From: CAZFQD01 sp964520885 | GTDB lineage: Bacteria > Bacillota > Clostridia > Oscillospirales > SIG519 | Assembly: GCA_964520885.1 (NCBI GenBank) | Contig: CAZFQD010000054.1 | Location: 1-13,964 of the forward strand | Reading direction: 5' to 3' | DNA: 13,964 nucleotides | Shown: in pieces, positions 1 to 6,453 of the stretch | How positions within the stretch are numbered: the stretch's first letter is position 1 | Layout of the letters: each line of letters begins with the position of its first letter | The notes under the pieces: model-generated | The model's database searches: none | Told to the model about the DNA's origin: nothing | What the model saw: the letters and a program-made list of their open reading frames with translations, nothing else | Position numbers and translations under genes: made by a program

Positions 1-118
1 ATCTGCTTAAAAATTTTTAAAAAATGCTTGACTTTTAATAGTTAGTCACCTCATTGAAAATATTATATCACTAAATTTATATAATTCAAGCAAAATGCAA
101 TTATTTCTGTTTTTTGCG

Positions 119-147
119 TTGACAATATTGTATTTTGATGTTATAAT
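119..147 (+). promoter_or_regulatory. Sigma-A-type promoter of the leader/acetyltransferase unit
   Basis: TTGACA at 119-124 and TATAAT at 142-147 with a 17-nt spacer: both hexamers match the consensus exactly. Transcription should start near 154, about 15 nt before the AGGAGG at 169-174. No other comparable promoter is seen before the acetyltransferase gene at 357, so this one probably serves both the small frame and the downstream genes. Confidence 0.8.
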
Positions 148-182
148 TGCAAAAATTAAAAAAATAAAAGGAGGGAAAGTTT

Positions 183-281
183 GTGAAAAATAATTTTAAT
201 AAAATGCAATATTCAAGACAAATGCTTGCGTTATTTAATTACACAGGCTTTAGCTCCTTACATATTTTTATAAAAAGTTAA
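183..281 (+). CDS. Small ORF, probable 32-residue leader peptide
   Basis: A GTG start 8 nt after a perfect AGGAGG (169-174) opens a 32-codon frame ending in TAA at 279-281. The peptide begins MKNNFNKMQYSRQM and ends in HIFIKS; I recognise no family. It lies between a consensus promoter and an intrinsic terminator (304-343) that abuts the ribosome-binding site of the acetyltransferase gene. This is the layout of leader peptides that control many Gram-positive resistance genes by attenuation. Codons 22-24 (CTTTAGC, 248-254) are complementary to GCTAAAG (308-314) in the 5' arm of that terminator, so translation could decide which hairpin forms. It could also be a free-standing small protein or the decayed start of a longer gene. 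Confidence 0.55.
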   Translation: MKNNFNKMQYSRQMLALFNYTGFSSLHIFIKS

Positions 282-303
282 AATTACTAATTATAAAATT
301 ATA

Positions 304-343
304 AGTGGCTAAAGGTATAAAAACTTTTAGCCACTATTTTTTT
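304..343 (+). terminator. Intrinsic terminator / putative attenuator before the acetyltransferase
   Basis: AGTGGCTAAA (304-313) pairs perfectly with TTTAGCCACT (326-335). The stem can extend by a G-U and a G-C pair around an 8-nt loop and is followed by seven Ts (337-343). The ribosome-binding site AGGAGGA of the next gene starts at 344, directly after the T-run. A terminator so tightly joined to the next gene's ribosome-binding site, with no promoter between, suggests regulated read-through rather than a simple gene end. Confidence 0.75.
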
Positions 344-356
344 AGGAGGAGAAAAC

Positions 357-866
357 ATGAATTTTGAAATAAGAAAAGCAATTATTTCTGATGCAGATAG
401 TATTGGACATGTGCATATTGTTTCGTGGCAAACTGCATATCATGGGATTATTTCCGATGAATATCTTCAGTCTTTATCAGCATCTGAAAAAGCTGAACGC
501 TTTAAAAATCATATTTTGAATTTAACAAATACATTTTATTTTGTTGCAGAGCTTAACAAAAGTATTATTGGTAATTTGACATTGCACAAATGCAGAGATG
601 ATGATTTAAACGATTTTGGCGAGATTGGTGCAATTTATCTTCTGCCCGAATATTGGGATAAGGGTTACGGAAAGCAAATGATGGATTTTTCAGAAAACTT
701 TTTAAAAAATATGGGATTTCGTTCAATTTCTCTATGGGTGCTTGAAAGAAACTATAGAGCAAGAAATTTTTATGAAAAGTGCGGTTTTGTATTTGAGGGA
801 ACAAAAAAAGAGATTATTATCGGTAATCATTTAATAGAAATTAGATATACAAAGGTTGTAAATTAA
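357..866 (+). CDS. GNAT-family N-acetyltransferase
   Basis: A 169-residue single-domain GNAT enzyme, predicted to move an acetyl group from acetyl-CoA to an amine; the substrate cannot be read from sequence. The N-terminus (IRKAIISDADSI, then SWQTAYHGIISDEYL) has the usual beta1-alpha1 form. Motif A, which binds the acetyl-CoA pyrophosphate, is at about residues 89-110 (IGAIYLLPEYWDKGYGKQMM, with the Q/RxxGxG-like DKGYGK). Motif B is at about 121-145 (SLWVLERNYRARNFYEKCGF). The start has AGGAGGA at 344-350. The gene lies behind a likely leader-peptide attenuator and ahead of a cupin and a methyltransferase, an arrangement that would suit drug or stress resistance, although that is inference from layout only. 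The family assignment is firm. Confidence 0.9.
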   Translation: MNFEIRKAIISDADSIGHVHIVSWQTAYHGIISDEYLQSLSASEKAERFKNHILNLTNTFYFVAELNKSIIGNLTLHKCRDDDLNDFGEIGAIYLLPEYWDKGYGKQMMDFSENFLKNMGFRSISLWVLERNYRARNFYEKCGFVFEGTKKEIIIGNHLIEIRYTKVVN

Positions 867-904
867 GAAAATGTGGGCCTTGCCCCTGTCATCAAAAAGG
901 ATTT

Positions 905-929
905 TGTAGGGATGTATGGCATACATCCG
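905..929 (+). repeat. Short palindromic repeat, TGTAGGG...CCG family (copy A)
   Basis: TGTA is followed by a perfect inverted repeat: GGATGTATG (910-918), one G, and CATACATCC (920-928), then G. A second unit with the same frame (TGTAG, then a palindrome starting GG and ending CC, then G) but different arm sequence occurs in inverse orientation at 10780-10805. The shared frame with compensating arm changes indicates a dispersed family selected for a hairpin. Confidence 0.6.
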
Positions 930-952
930 TTAAAGAAGAAAGGAAAAATATT

Positions 953-1276
953 ATGAAAAATCATTTAATAGAATTCAACAAAATAGAATGGATAAATGCA
1001 GATGTCGGCATTAGGTATAAGGCATTTACAAATGGAAATCAGAGAATAAGAATGGCGAAATTTTCGGAGGGTTTTGTAGAAGCTGATTGGTGCAGTAATG
1101 GACATATTGGGTATGTTTTAGACGGTAAATTTTCAATTGATTTTAATGGAAAGGCAGAATACTTTAAAAAAGGCGATACAATATATATTCCAAGCGGTGA
1201 AGCAGATAAACATAAAGCAATTTTAGGCAAAGGTGAAAAAGTAACTATATTACTATTTGAGATATTGGAGGGATAA
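953..1276 (+). CDS. Small single-domain cupin protein
   Basis: The product is 107 residues and mostly beta-strand in character. The first cupin motif is degenerate (WCSNGHIGYVLDGKFSIDF, residues 46-64) with a single histidine, H51, instead of HxH. The second is GDTIYIPSGEADKHKA (74-89), with H87 as the likely metal ligand. Small cupins bind a metal or small molecule and act as isomerases, dioxygenases or sensors; no specific activity can be assigned. An AAGGAAA ribosome-binding site at 940-946 supports the ATG. The stop is 3 nt before the methyltransferase start, whose ribosome-binding site lies inside this gene, so the two are co-transcribed and probably translationally coupled. Confidence 0.8.
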   Translation: MKNHLIEFNKIEWINADVGIRYKAFTNGNQRIRMAKFSEGFVEADWCSNGHIGYVLDGKFSIDFNGKAEYFKKGDTIYIPSGEADKHKAILGKGEKVTILLFEILEG

Positions 1277-1279
1277 AAA

Positions 1280-2020
1280 ATGTTCAAACAAAATGTCTAT
1301 GATTATATTTTTAAAAATGTAGAAATCAAGCAAAACGCAAGTGTGCTTGATGTTGGGTGCTTAAATGCTAAATCACTTATATATCTTAAAGAAAAATATA
1401 ATTTAACCGGCAAACTTATTGGGATTGATAAGCAAAGCAAAAACTTTGAGGGTGCTGATACACAAAAAGCTCTCGGTATAAAGCTTTTAGAGATAAACGC
1501 ATCCGAAACGCTTGATTTTCCTGATAACTCGTTTGATTTTATATTTCACAAGGACACGCTTGAATGTATTACAAATATTGATAATCACATTAAAGACCTT
1601 CATAGAATACTCAAAAAAGAAGGTAAAATTATTTGTGTTCATAGGGATTGGGAAAGCGTTGTTTGCAATGGCAGTAATAAAAAACTAATTAATAAGGCAA
1701 TTTATGAATATGCGAATTTTCTTCAAACAGGATGGATGGATAATTGTGATGGTTGGATAGGCAGACGAATTTTTGGATATTTTAATAAAACAGGGCTTTT
1801 CAAGGGTAAAATTGATTGCTTCAATGATGTAGAAACAGAATTTATTGAGGGTTCAAGAGGTTTTGAATATATAAATGATATGAGATTTTTTATAGAGCCT
1901 AACGGTTTTTTGACACAAATTGAATTTGATGAATTGCTTGCCGATATAAAAAAGACATACCAAAAAAAAGAATATATTTTCTCTGCTCCTTTTTATATTT
2001 ATGTTGGAGTTAAGAGATAA
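1280..2020 (+). CDS. Class I SAM-dependent methyltransferase
   Basis: The 246-residue protein has a Rossmann-type methyltransferase fold. Motif I is VLDVGCLNA at residues 22-30, where most relatives have DxGCGxG, so the glycine loop is altered. The acidic residue binding the SAM ribose is D50 in IGID. FPDNSFDFIFHKDTLECI (80-97) is the motif II/post-II region, and LHRILKKEGKIICVH is the following strand. The C-terminal 120 residues are not recognised and probably bind the substrate. The ATG follows the cupin stop by 3 nt with GGAGGG at 1267-1272. Target (small molecule, RNA or protein) is unknown; linkage to a cupin and a GNAT favours small-molecule modification. Confidence 0.85.
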   Translation: MFKQNVYDYIFKNVEIKQNASVLDVGCLNAKSLIYLKEKYNLTGKLIGIDKQSKNFEGADTQKALGIKLLEINASETLDFPDNSFDFIFHKDTLECITNIDNHIKDLHRILKKEGKIICVHRDWESVVCNGSNKKLINKAIYEYANFLQTGWMDNCDGWIGRRIFGYFNKTGLFKGKIDCFNDVETEFIEGSRGFEYINDMRFFIEPNGFLTQIEFDELLADIKKTYQKKEYIFSAPFYIYVGVKR

Positions 2021-2026
2021 CATTTA

Positions 2027-2127
2027 ATAAGGCTCCTTTTTCAAAGGAGCTGTCAGCAAAGCTGACTGAGGATTAATCACCCGTCACGGTCAAAGCCGTG
2101 CCACCCTCTTTTCCAAAGAGGGCTTTT
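2027..2127 (+). repeat. Four-hairpin intergenic repeat element
   Basis: Four consecutive stem-loops: GCTCCTTT/AAAGGAGC (2032-2050, loop TTC), GTCAGC/GCTGAC (2052-2066, loop AAA), CACGG/CCGTG (2085-2100), and CCCTCTTT/AAAGAGGG (2104-2122, loop TCC) followed by CTTTT. The outer hairpins resemble each other with exchanged bases (AAGGCTCCTTT at the left end, AAAGAGGGCTTTT at the right), giving weak terminal inverted repeats as in a MITE or REP-like element. It is richer in G+C than its surroundings. The last hairpin with its T-run may also end the methyltransferase transcript. From memory, near-identical elements are scattered through gut Clostridia genomes; I cannot verify this here. Confidence 0.65.
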
Positions 2128-2182
2128 CATTCTTTCTCTTTTTTTATGAAATTGCAAAAAACGAATGCAAAAATTTAAATAG

Positions 2183-2210
2183 TTGAGATTTTAAAATATT
2201 GTGGTATAAT
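2183..2210 (+). promoter_or_regulatory. Promoter of the flippase gene
   Basis: TTGAGA (2183-2188), a 16-nt spacer and TATAAT (2205-2210) preceded by TGG, which adds an extended -10 (TGnTATAAT). The start would fall near 2217, giving a short leader to the ATG at 2240. Confidence 0.75.
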
Positions 2211-2239
2211 ATTAAGGACATTATTTTAAAGAGGTAACT

Positions 2240-3892
2240 ATGAGCAAACAATCTACAACAAAAGGCTTTGCCATTTTGAGTATGACGGGCTTTATCTGCA
2301 AAATCCTTGCTTTAATATATATTCCTATTCAAACTGCTATTGTCGGCAATGTCGGCAATAGTGTTATTAGTAATGGCTACCGAATATATGTATTTATGTT
2401 TTCACTTGCAAATTTAGGAATACCAACTACAATTTCAAAACTAATTTCAGAGCAAAACGAATTGGGCAATTTTAAAGGCTCTAAGAAAATTTTTAAAATG
2501 TCCTTTGTTTTAATTATGGTTATTAGTTTAATTTTTGCTGTTTTATTGGCTATTAGCAGTAAATGGATAGCAACTGAAATAAGACAGCCAGAGGCTTATT
2601 TAATGTTTATTACCCTCTCCCCTGTTTTTATTTTCACCGGAATAAATTGTGCTTTAAGAGGCTATTTTCAAGGCAGAAAAAATATGATTCCAACTGCTAT
2701 TTCGCAATTAGTGGAACAAATATTTAATTCTGTTTTAACTGTAATATTAGTTTACACAATGTATAATTACACAAAAACAGGTATTTTTGATAAATTGTCA
2801 AATGCCGCCGCCGGCTCTGCCTTTGGAACTTTAGCCGGTGCTTTTTGTGCTACTTTATTTCTTTGTATTTTGTTTTTTGTTATTAGGAAGCAAAGAAAAA
2901 AAGAAGAATTAAATCAAAGTTATATTGGCAAAGAACTTTCAAATAAATTTGTATTAAAACAGTTGTTTTTATATAGTATTCCTTCGATTATTGCAACCTT
3001 AGGCTCAAGTGCCGCCGATTTAATTGATGCTACTAATTGCGTCCGACGAATGATTGAGAGCGGTATTAGCGAGGAATTAGCAAAAAATATTAACGGGCAA
3101 TATACGACTGCATACCAAAGAACATTAAGCCTTTCAATTTTTATTGTAACTGCTTTGGTTGCGGCTATTGTTCCTGCCATTGCATCAGCTAACAGAAGTA
3201 ACGATAAAAAACTTTTAAAGCATAAAATTAAAGAGAGTTTTAGAGCATTGTTTTTATTTATGGCACCTGCTTTAGTGGGCTTTACATTTTTAGCAAAGCC
3301 TATTATTACCTTCATATTCTTTAATGTTAATCAAGATGGTTCGATTTTTTTAAGTGCTTGGGGTTGGAGTAATATTTTATTTGGAATAATAACAATTCAA
3401 TCTGCAATTTTAATTGGCATAGGCAAACCTGTAATAGCACCAGTTAGTTTAATTTTTGGTATGTTAATAAAACTATTTATTAATTTCTTTTTAATCAGTA
3501 TACCATCGGTAAATATGCATGGTGCCGCAATTGGAACTGCGGTGGGCTGGTTTATTTCACTTGCAATAAACAGTTATTTTATTAATAAAGAACTAAAATA
3601 CAAAGTGGACTATTTAAAACTATTATTTATGCCTGTTGCTTGTTCAATAGGTATGGGAATTGTATCATTTATAAGTTTTTATTCATTAAATTTCGTGTTT
3701 AGTAGTTTTATAAAAACTTCACTTATTTCAAATGATATTAGCCTTGTATTAGCAATATTTATTTCAATTTATATTTATGCAATTTTACTCTTTAAATCTA
3801 AAACATTAAATAAAAACGAATTAATTAATTTGCCTATGGGCAATAAAATTAATACATTCGTATCTAAAATGCCTATTATAAAAGATTTGTAG
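2240..3892 (+). CDS. SpoVB/MurJ-type polysaccharide (lipid-linked) flippase
   Basis: A 550-residue integral membrane protein of the MOP superfamily with many hydrophobic segments (about 14 expected), for example residues 88-108, 122-138, 155-175 and 192-218. The signature CALRGYFQGRKNMIPTAISQ (137-156) followed by LVEQ is characteristic of the SpoVB/YtgP branch. YtgP (MurJ in Bacillus) flips lipid II, and SpoVB is needed for spore cortex synthesis. From sequence alone I cannot tell which role applies. The ATG has GAGG at 2231-2234. It is followed by its own terminator and then by a peptidase likely to act on peptidoglycan, so a cell-wall or cortex role fits the neighbourhood. Confidence 0.85.
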   Translation: MSKQSTTKGFAILSMTGFICKILALIYIPIQTAIVGNVGNSVISNGYRIYVFMFSLANLGIPTTISKLISEQNELGNFKGSKKIFKMSFVLIMVISLIFAVLLAISSKWIATEIRQPEAYLMFITLSPVFIFTGINCALRGYFQGRKNMIPTAISQLVEQIFNSVLTVILVYTMYNYTKTGIFDKLSNAAAGSAFGTLAGAFCATLFLCILFFVIRKQRKKEELNQSYIGKELSNKFVLKQLFLYSIPSIIATLGSSAADLIDATNCVRRMIESGISEELAKNINGQYTTAYQRTLSLSIFIVTALVAAIVPAIASANRSNDKKLLKHKIKESFRALFLFMAPALVGFTFLAKPIITFIFFNVNQDGSIFLSAWGWSNILFGIITIQSAILIGIGKPVIAPVSLIFGMLIKLFINFFLISIPSVNMHGAAIGTAVGWFISLAINSYFINKELKYKVDYLKLLFMPVACSIGMGIVSFISFYSLNFVFSSFIKTSLISNDISLVLAIFISIYIYAILLFKSKTLNKNELINLPMGNKINTFVSKMPIIKDL

Positions 3893-3918
3893 ATTTTATT
3901 ATAATTCATATTGATTAT

Positions 3919-3954
3919 TATTCTTGAATATTATTTATTTAAGAATATTTTTTT
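3919..3954 (+). terminator. Intrinsic terminator after the flippase gene
   Basis: TATTCTTGAA (3919-3928) pairs with TTTAAGAATA (3938-3947) through one G-U pair, with a 9-nt loop and then seven Ts (3948-3954). It lies just before the ribosome-binding site of the M14 peptidase gene, so some read-through may feed that gene; no clear separate promoter is seen. Confidence 0.65.
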
Positions 3955-3966
3955 ATGGGAGGTATT

Positions 3967-4851
3967 ATGGATTATAAAGAATTACAAGGGCAAATTGAAA
4001 CATTTTCAAACAAATATCCTTTTTGCGATTGCTTTTCAATAGGACAAAGTTGGGAGGGAAGAGAACTTTACTGTATTAAAATTGGGACGGGGAAAAATAT
4101 TTGTGTTTATGTTGGTGCTCATCATGCTTTGGAGTGGTGCACTACTGAAATACTAATGCAGTTTGCAAACGAATTTTGCGAGAGTTTCAAGAAAGATAAC
4201 AAAATAAAAGGCTATAATTTAAAAACTGTTTTTTCAAAAGCAACAATTTACATAATTCCTATGCTAAATCCTGATGGGGTTGAACTAAATATTAACGGAA
4301 TTAGCAAGGAGCATCCACTTTATGAAAGAGTTACGAAAATGAATGACGGAAGTGATATATTTAATCAATGGCAGGCAAATATTAGAGGTGTTGACCTAAA
4401 TCACAATTACAATGCTGCATTTACTGAAGGAAAAATGAGAGAAAGGCAAATGGGAATTTTTTTTGGTGGAAAAACCCGCTATGGTGGAGAATATCCTGAA
4501 AGCGAAAAAGAAACAGCAGCACTTTGCAATTTTGTTCGAAACATTAAGCCAGAAATGGTTATGGCTTTTCACAGTCAAGGTAGAGAAATATATTATGATT
4601 TCAGAGGAAAGATACCTCAAAATGCAGAAGGATTAGCAGCAATTTATGCAAATATGTGTGGTTATAGTCTTAGCAAGGCTGTTGGAATTGCGGCAGTTGG
4701 TGGCTTTAAGGATTGGTTTATTGATGAATTCAATTTACCCGGATTTACTTTAGAGGCAGGGCAAGGTAAAAATCCACTAACAAAGGAGCAAACTGAAATA
4801 GCATATAGTGAACTAAAAGAACTTATGACGGTAGCACCATTATTTATTTAA
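3967..4851 (+). CDS. M14-family zinc carboxypeptidase, probably peptidoglycan-peptide hydrolase
   Basis: Product of 294 residues from the ATG at 3967. An ATG at 3955 would add four residues, but the GGGAGG at 3957-3962 overlaps it and is well placed for 3967. Zinc ligands of the M14 fold are visible: HxxE as H53/E56 in GAHHALEW, and H202 in MAFHSQG. The catalytic glutamate is E263 in FTLEAGQG. NPDG (101-104) and RGVDLNHNY (140-148) are the central motifs; a histidine replaces the DLNR arginine of pancreatic-type enzymes. This pattern fits the M14C group, whose known members cleave gamma-D-glutamyl-diaminopimelate bonds. No signal peptide is seen, which suggests a cytosolic role such as recycling of wall peptides or action in the mother cell. 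Confidence 0.85.
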   Translation: MDYKELQGQIETFSNKYPFCDCFSIGQSWEGRELYCIKIGTGKNICVYVGAHHALEWCTTEILMQFANEFCESFKKDNKIKGYNLKTVFSKATIYIIPMLNPDGVELNINGISKEHPLYERVTKMNDGSDIFNQWQANIRGVDLNHNYNAAFTEGKMRERQMGIFFGGKTRYGGEYPESEKETAALCNFVRNIKPEMVMAFHSQGREIYYDFRGKIPQNAEGLAAIYANMCGYSLSKAVGIAAVGGFKDWFIDEFNLPGFTLEAGQGKNPLTKEQTEIAYSELKELMTVAPLFI

Positions 4852-4875
4852 CAAAAAATATTTTTAAAAAATATA

Positions 4876-4904
4876 TTGACAAATTGTTCTGCTTGAATTA
4901 CAAT
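4876..4904 (+). promoter_or_regulatory. Promoter of the zinc-site protein/spoIIR region
   Basis: TTGACA (4876-4881), 17-nt spacer, TACAAT (4899-4904). The start would be near 4911, leaving an untranslated leader of about 125 nt before the GTG at 5037. Confidence 0.75.
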
Positions 4905-4958
4905 AATACAATAATAGTAATATATTACAAGGTTGTCTTAAATAACTAAGGCCATATT

Positions 4959-5023
4959 TTGGACTAAATTGTAATGTATGCTTTACATTTGAAAATATTT
5001 AAATCCAATTTAATATTTTTTTT
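4959..5023 (+). promoter_or_regulatory. Hairpin leader with T8 tract before the zinc-site gene
   Basis: AATGTA/TACATT (4973-4989, loop TGCTT) is nested inside TAAATTG (4965-4971)/CAATTTA (5006-5012), with an alternative outer pairing TTGGA (4959-4963)/TCCAA (5004-5008). Eight Ts (5016-5023) follow, and the ribosome-binding site GGGGTGA starts at 5024. The stems are A/T-rich, so this is a weak terminator or attenuator candidate rather than a clear one. Confidence 0.3.
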
Positions 5024-5036
5024 GGGGTGAAGATTT

Positions 5037-5222
5037 GTGGAGGAATTTAAAAAAAACAGGAAGGACCCAATAATCCTTTGCGATTATTGCGACAATGAAA
5101 TTTACGGAGGGGATGTTTATTTTTGTGCTGATACAGGAGATATAATTCATTTAGACTGTTTGGTTGATTGGGCAAGAGGCTTAGTTCGGATTTGCGATAT
5201 TGAAGAATTTTTTAGTGAATAA
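5037..5222 (+). CDS. Small zinc-site (zinc-ribbon/LIM-like) protein
   Basis: A 61-residue protein starting at GTG with GGGGTGA at 5024-5030. Cysteines and histidine are spaced C15-x2-C18-x11-C30-x7-H38-x2-C41, a plausible single zinc site of ribbon or treble-clef type, with another cysteine at 53. The C-terminus is acidic. The pattern resembles small hypothetical proteins of Clostridia, but I know no function for it. It has its own promoter and lies 54 nt upstream of spoIIR, so the two may be co-transcribed, which would link it to sporulation only by position. Confidence 0.65.
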   Translation: MEEFKKNRKDPIILCDYCDNEIYGGDVYFCADTGDIIHLDCLVDWARGLVRICDIEEFFSE

Positions 5223-5276
5223 TTTTTATGATTAAGGTCAAAGATTTATATATCAAATAAGAAAGAAGGATTGACC

Positions 5277-5915
5277 TTGAAAAAAATTAAAAAGCCTTTA
5301 TTAATAGCCATTTTTTTATTCGTTGCATTACTTATATCTTCACTTTCAAACATCGTATTAGCTTTTAGAGATGGCGAGAAAATTAGACAAAAAGTTGTTC
5401 GTTTGCACATTATTGCTAACTCTGATAGCGAGCAAGACCAAAGCCTAAAATTAAAAGTTAGAGATGAAATTATTTCTAAAACTGCAAATTTATTTAGCAC
5501 TGTAAACAATGCAGGACAGGCAATTGAAAAAGCAAGGCAAAACTCAAAATTAATTGAAAAAATAGCAAATGAGGAAATTATTAAAAATGAATTTAATTAT
5601 TGTGCAAAAGTAGTAATAGGAAATATCTATTTCCCCACTCGTGAATATAATGATAATGTGGTTTTGCCGGCAGGAGATTACTCAGCAGTGAGAATAATTA
5701 TTGGCGAAGGAAAAGGAGGAAATTGGTGGTGCGTTCTATTTCCAAATATTTGTGTGCCAAGTAGTATTGTAAGGCAAAAAAATATGTCAGATGTTTTAAG
5801 TGACGGAGCATTAAATTTGACAAAGACTCCAAACTCAAGCAAGGCTAAATTACGCTTGAAAAGTGTTGAATTCTTTAATGAATTATATAATAAATTAAGA
5901 GAAATAATAAAATAA
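5277..5915 (+). CDS. spoIIR: Stage II sporulation protein R
   Basis: SpoIIR is made in the forespore and crosses into the intermembrane space, where it activates the protease SpoIIGA to process pro-sigma-E in the mother cell. The 212-residue product has one N-terminal hydrophobic segment (about residues 8-29). It carries the family signatures VRLHIIANSDSEQDQSLKLK (41-60) and VLPAGDYSAVRIIIGEGKGG followed by NWWCVLFPNICVP. I chose the TTG at 5277 because AAGGA (5266-5270) ends 6 nt before it; the in-frame TTG at 5271 touches that site. Forespore expression by sigma-F would be expected; I did not identify a clear sigma-F promoter. The last codon and stop lie inside the first 67-bp direct repeat. 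Confidence 0.92.
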   Translation: MKKIKKPLLIAIFLFVALLISSLSNIVLAFRDGEKIRQKVVRLHIIANSDSEQDQSLKLKVRDEIISKTANLFSTVNNAGQAIEKARQNSKLIEKIANEEIIKNEFNYCAKVVIGNIYFPTREYNDNVVLPAGDYSAVRIIIGEGKGGNWWCVLFPNICVPSSIVRQKNMSDVLSDGALNLTKTPNSSKAKLRLKSVEFFNELYNKLREIIK

Positions 5916-5976
5916 ATTATATTTTCTTGACTAAGCTAAAATTTTAGGATAAAATAATTTAGCAAGAGAATATAAA
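5910..5976 (+). repeat. 67-bp direct repeat, left copy (DR1)
   Basis: Identical over 67 bp to 7590-7656, with exactly 1,680 bp between equivalent positions. The copy starts 6 nt before the end of spoIIR. It holds a promoter and an imperfect dyad: CTTGACTAA (5926-5934) against TTTAGCAAG (5958-5966), with GCTAAA (5935-5940) mirrored by TTTAGC. The two copies bound a block with IS30 remains and a PHP gene. Confidence 0.9.
5927..5955 (+). promoter_or_regulatory. Promoter inside DR1
   Basis: TTGACT (5927-5932), 17-nt spacer, TAAAAT (5950-5955), flanked by the repeat's dyad, which could be an operator. In its present place it reads into the IS30 remains and possibly on to the PHP gene. Confidence 0.6.
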
Positions 5977-6054
5977 AATAAAAAAATATGTTTCAGAGTG
6001 AAAACCTCTGTTATAATGTTAAGCGACTAAACCAACATTATGAAGGTGCACACA

Positions 6055-6385
6055 ATGGGACAAGAAAATAATTGCACAAAAAAAACAGAAAAGATAACCA
6101 CCTAACTTACAAGGAACGAATAAAAATCGAAACCATATACAAGTTGTGGTTAACCCCAACTTGTATATGGGGAAACTGATAGAAGGCAAGCACTGACGCA
6201 CATTAGAACGAGAGTTTGTAAAAGGATGGTAACGCAAATAGCAAAGACGGTATTTCTTGTGTTAAGTGAGAGGATGCTTAAAAAAAAAATTAATATTTAA
6301 TATAAAATCAAAGTCGCAAAAAGAAGTTGTTAAAACCCTTAATAAGCTTGAACGAAAAATGGGGAATAAATAATTTTACAAAGGC
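6055..6385 (+). pseudogene. Decayed IS30-family transposase, N-terminal and central pieces
   Basis: From ATG 6055 one frame reads NRKDNHLTYKERIKIETIYK and stops at a TGA soon after; this is the LTxxERIKIE start of IS30-type helix-turn-helix domains. A shifted frame at about 6170-6229 continues as GKLIEGKH, stop, RTLEREF, matching the IG..L....RTIxREI part. After an interval that does not align, FNIKSKSQKEVV followed by KTLNKLERKMGNK (6296-6370) resembles the middle of the DDE domain; it ends at a TAA with FYKG beyond. The DNG motif and most of the catalytic domain are missing. Stops, frameshifts and a deletion show it is dead. A hairpin ATAATGTT/AACATTAT (6013-6041) precedes it. Family call is from memory of IS30 proteins. 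Confidence 0.65.
6133..6170. repeat. 38-bp near-perfect palindrome
   Basis: CCATATACAAGTTG (6133-6146) is the exact reverse complement of CAACTTGTATATGG (6157-6170). The 10-nt centre is itself GGTTAACC flanked by a T and a C, so only the pair 6147/6156 breaks the symmetry of the whole 38 bp. It lies in the transposase remnant over codons for TIYKLWLTPTCIWG. No T-run follows, so it is not an ordinary terminator. Confidence 0.85.
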
Positions 6386-6453
6386 TAAATTGTTATAAAC
6401 CGTCTCCGGTCATGTGTATTGGACAACTAAAACATAAAGTGGAGTGAAAACAA

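Noticed and set aside
1..118. Possible end of an upstream gene or an origin in the first 118 bases
   Set aside because: No frame, box or RNA signature could be supported; it is A/T-rich spacer.
3955..3966. Earlier ATG for the M14 peptidase
   Set aside because: The ribosome-binding site GGGAGG overlaps this codon and fits the ATG at 3967.
6019..6237. 72-codon minus-strand frame
   Set aside because: Antisense to the IS30 remnant; the + strand gives recognisable transposase segments.
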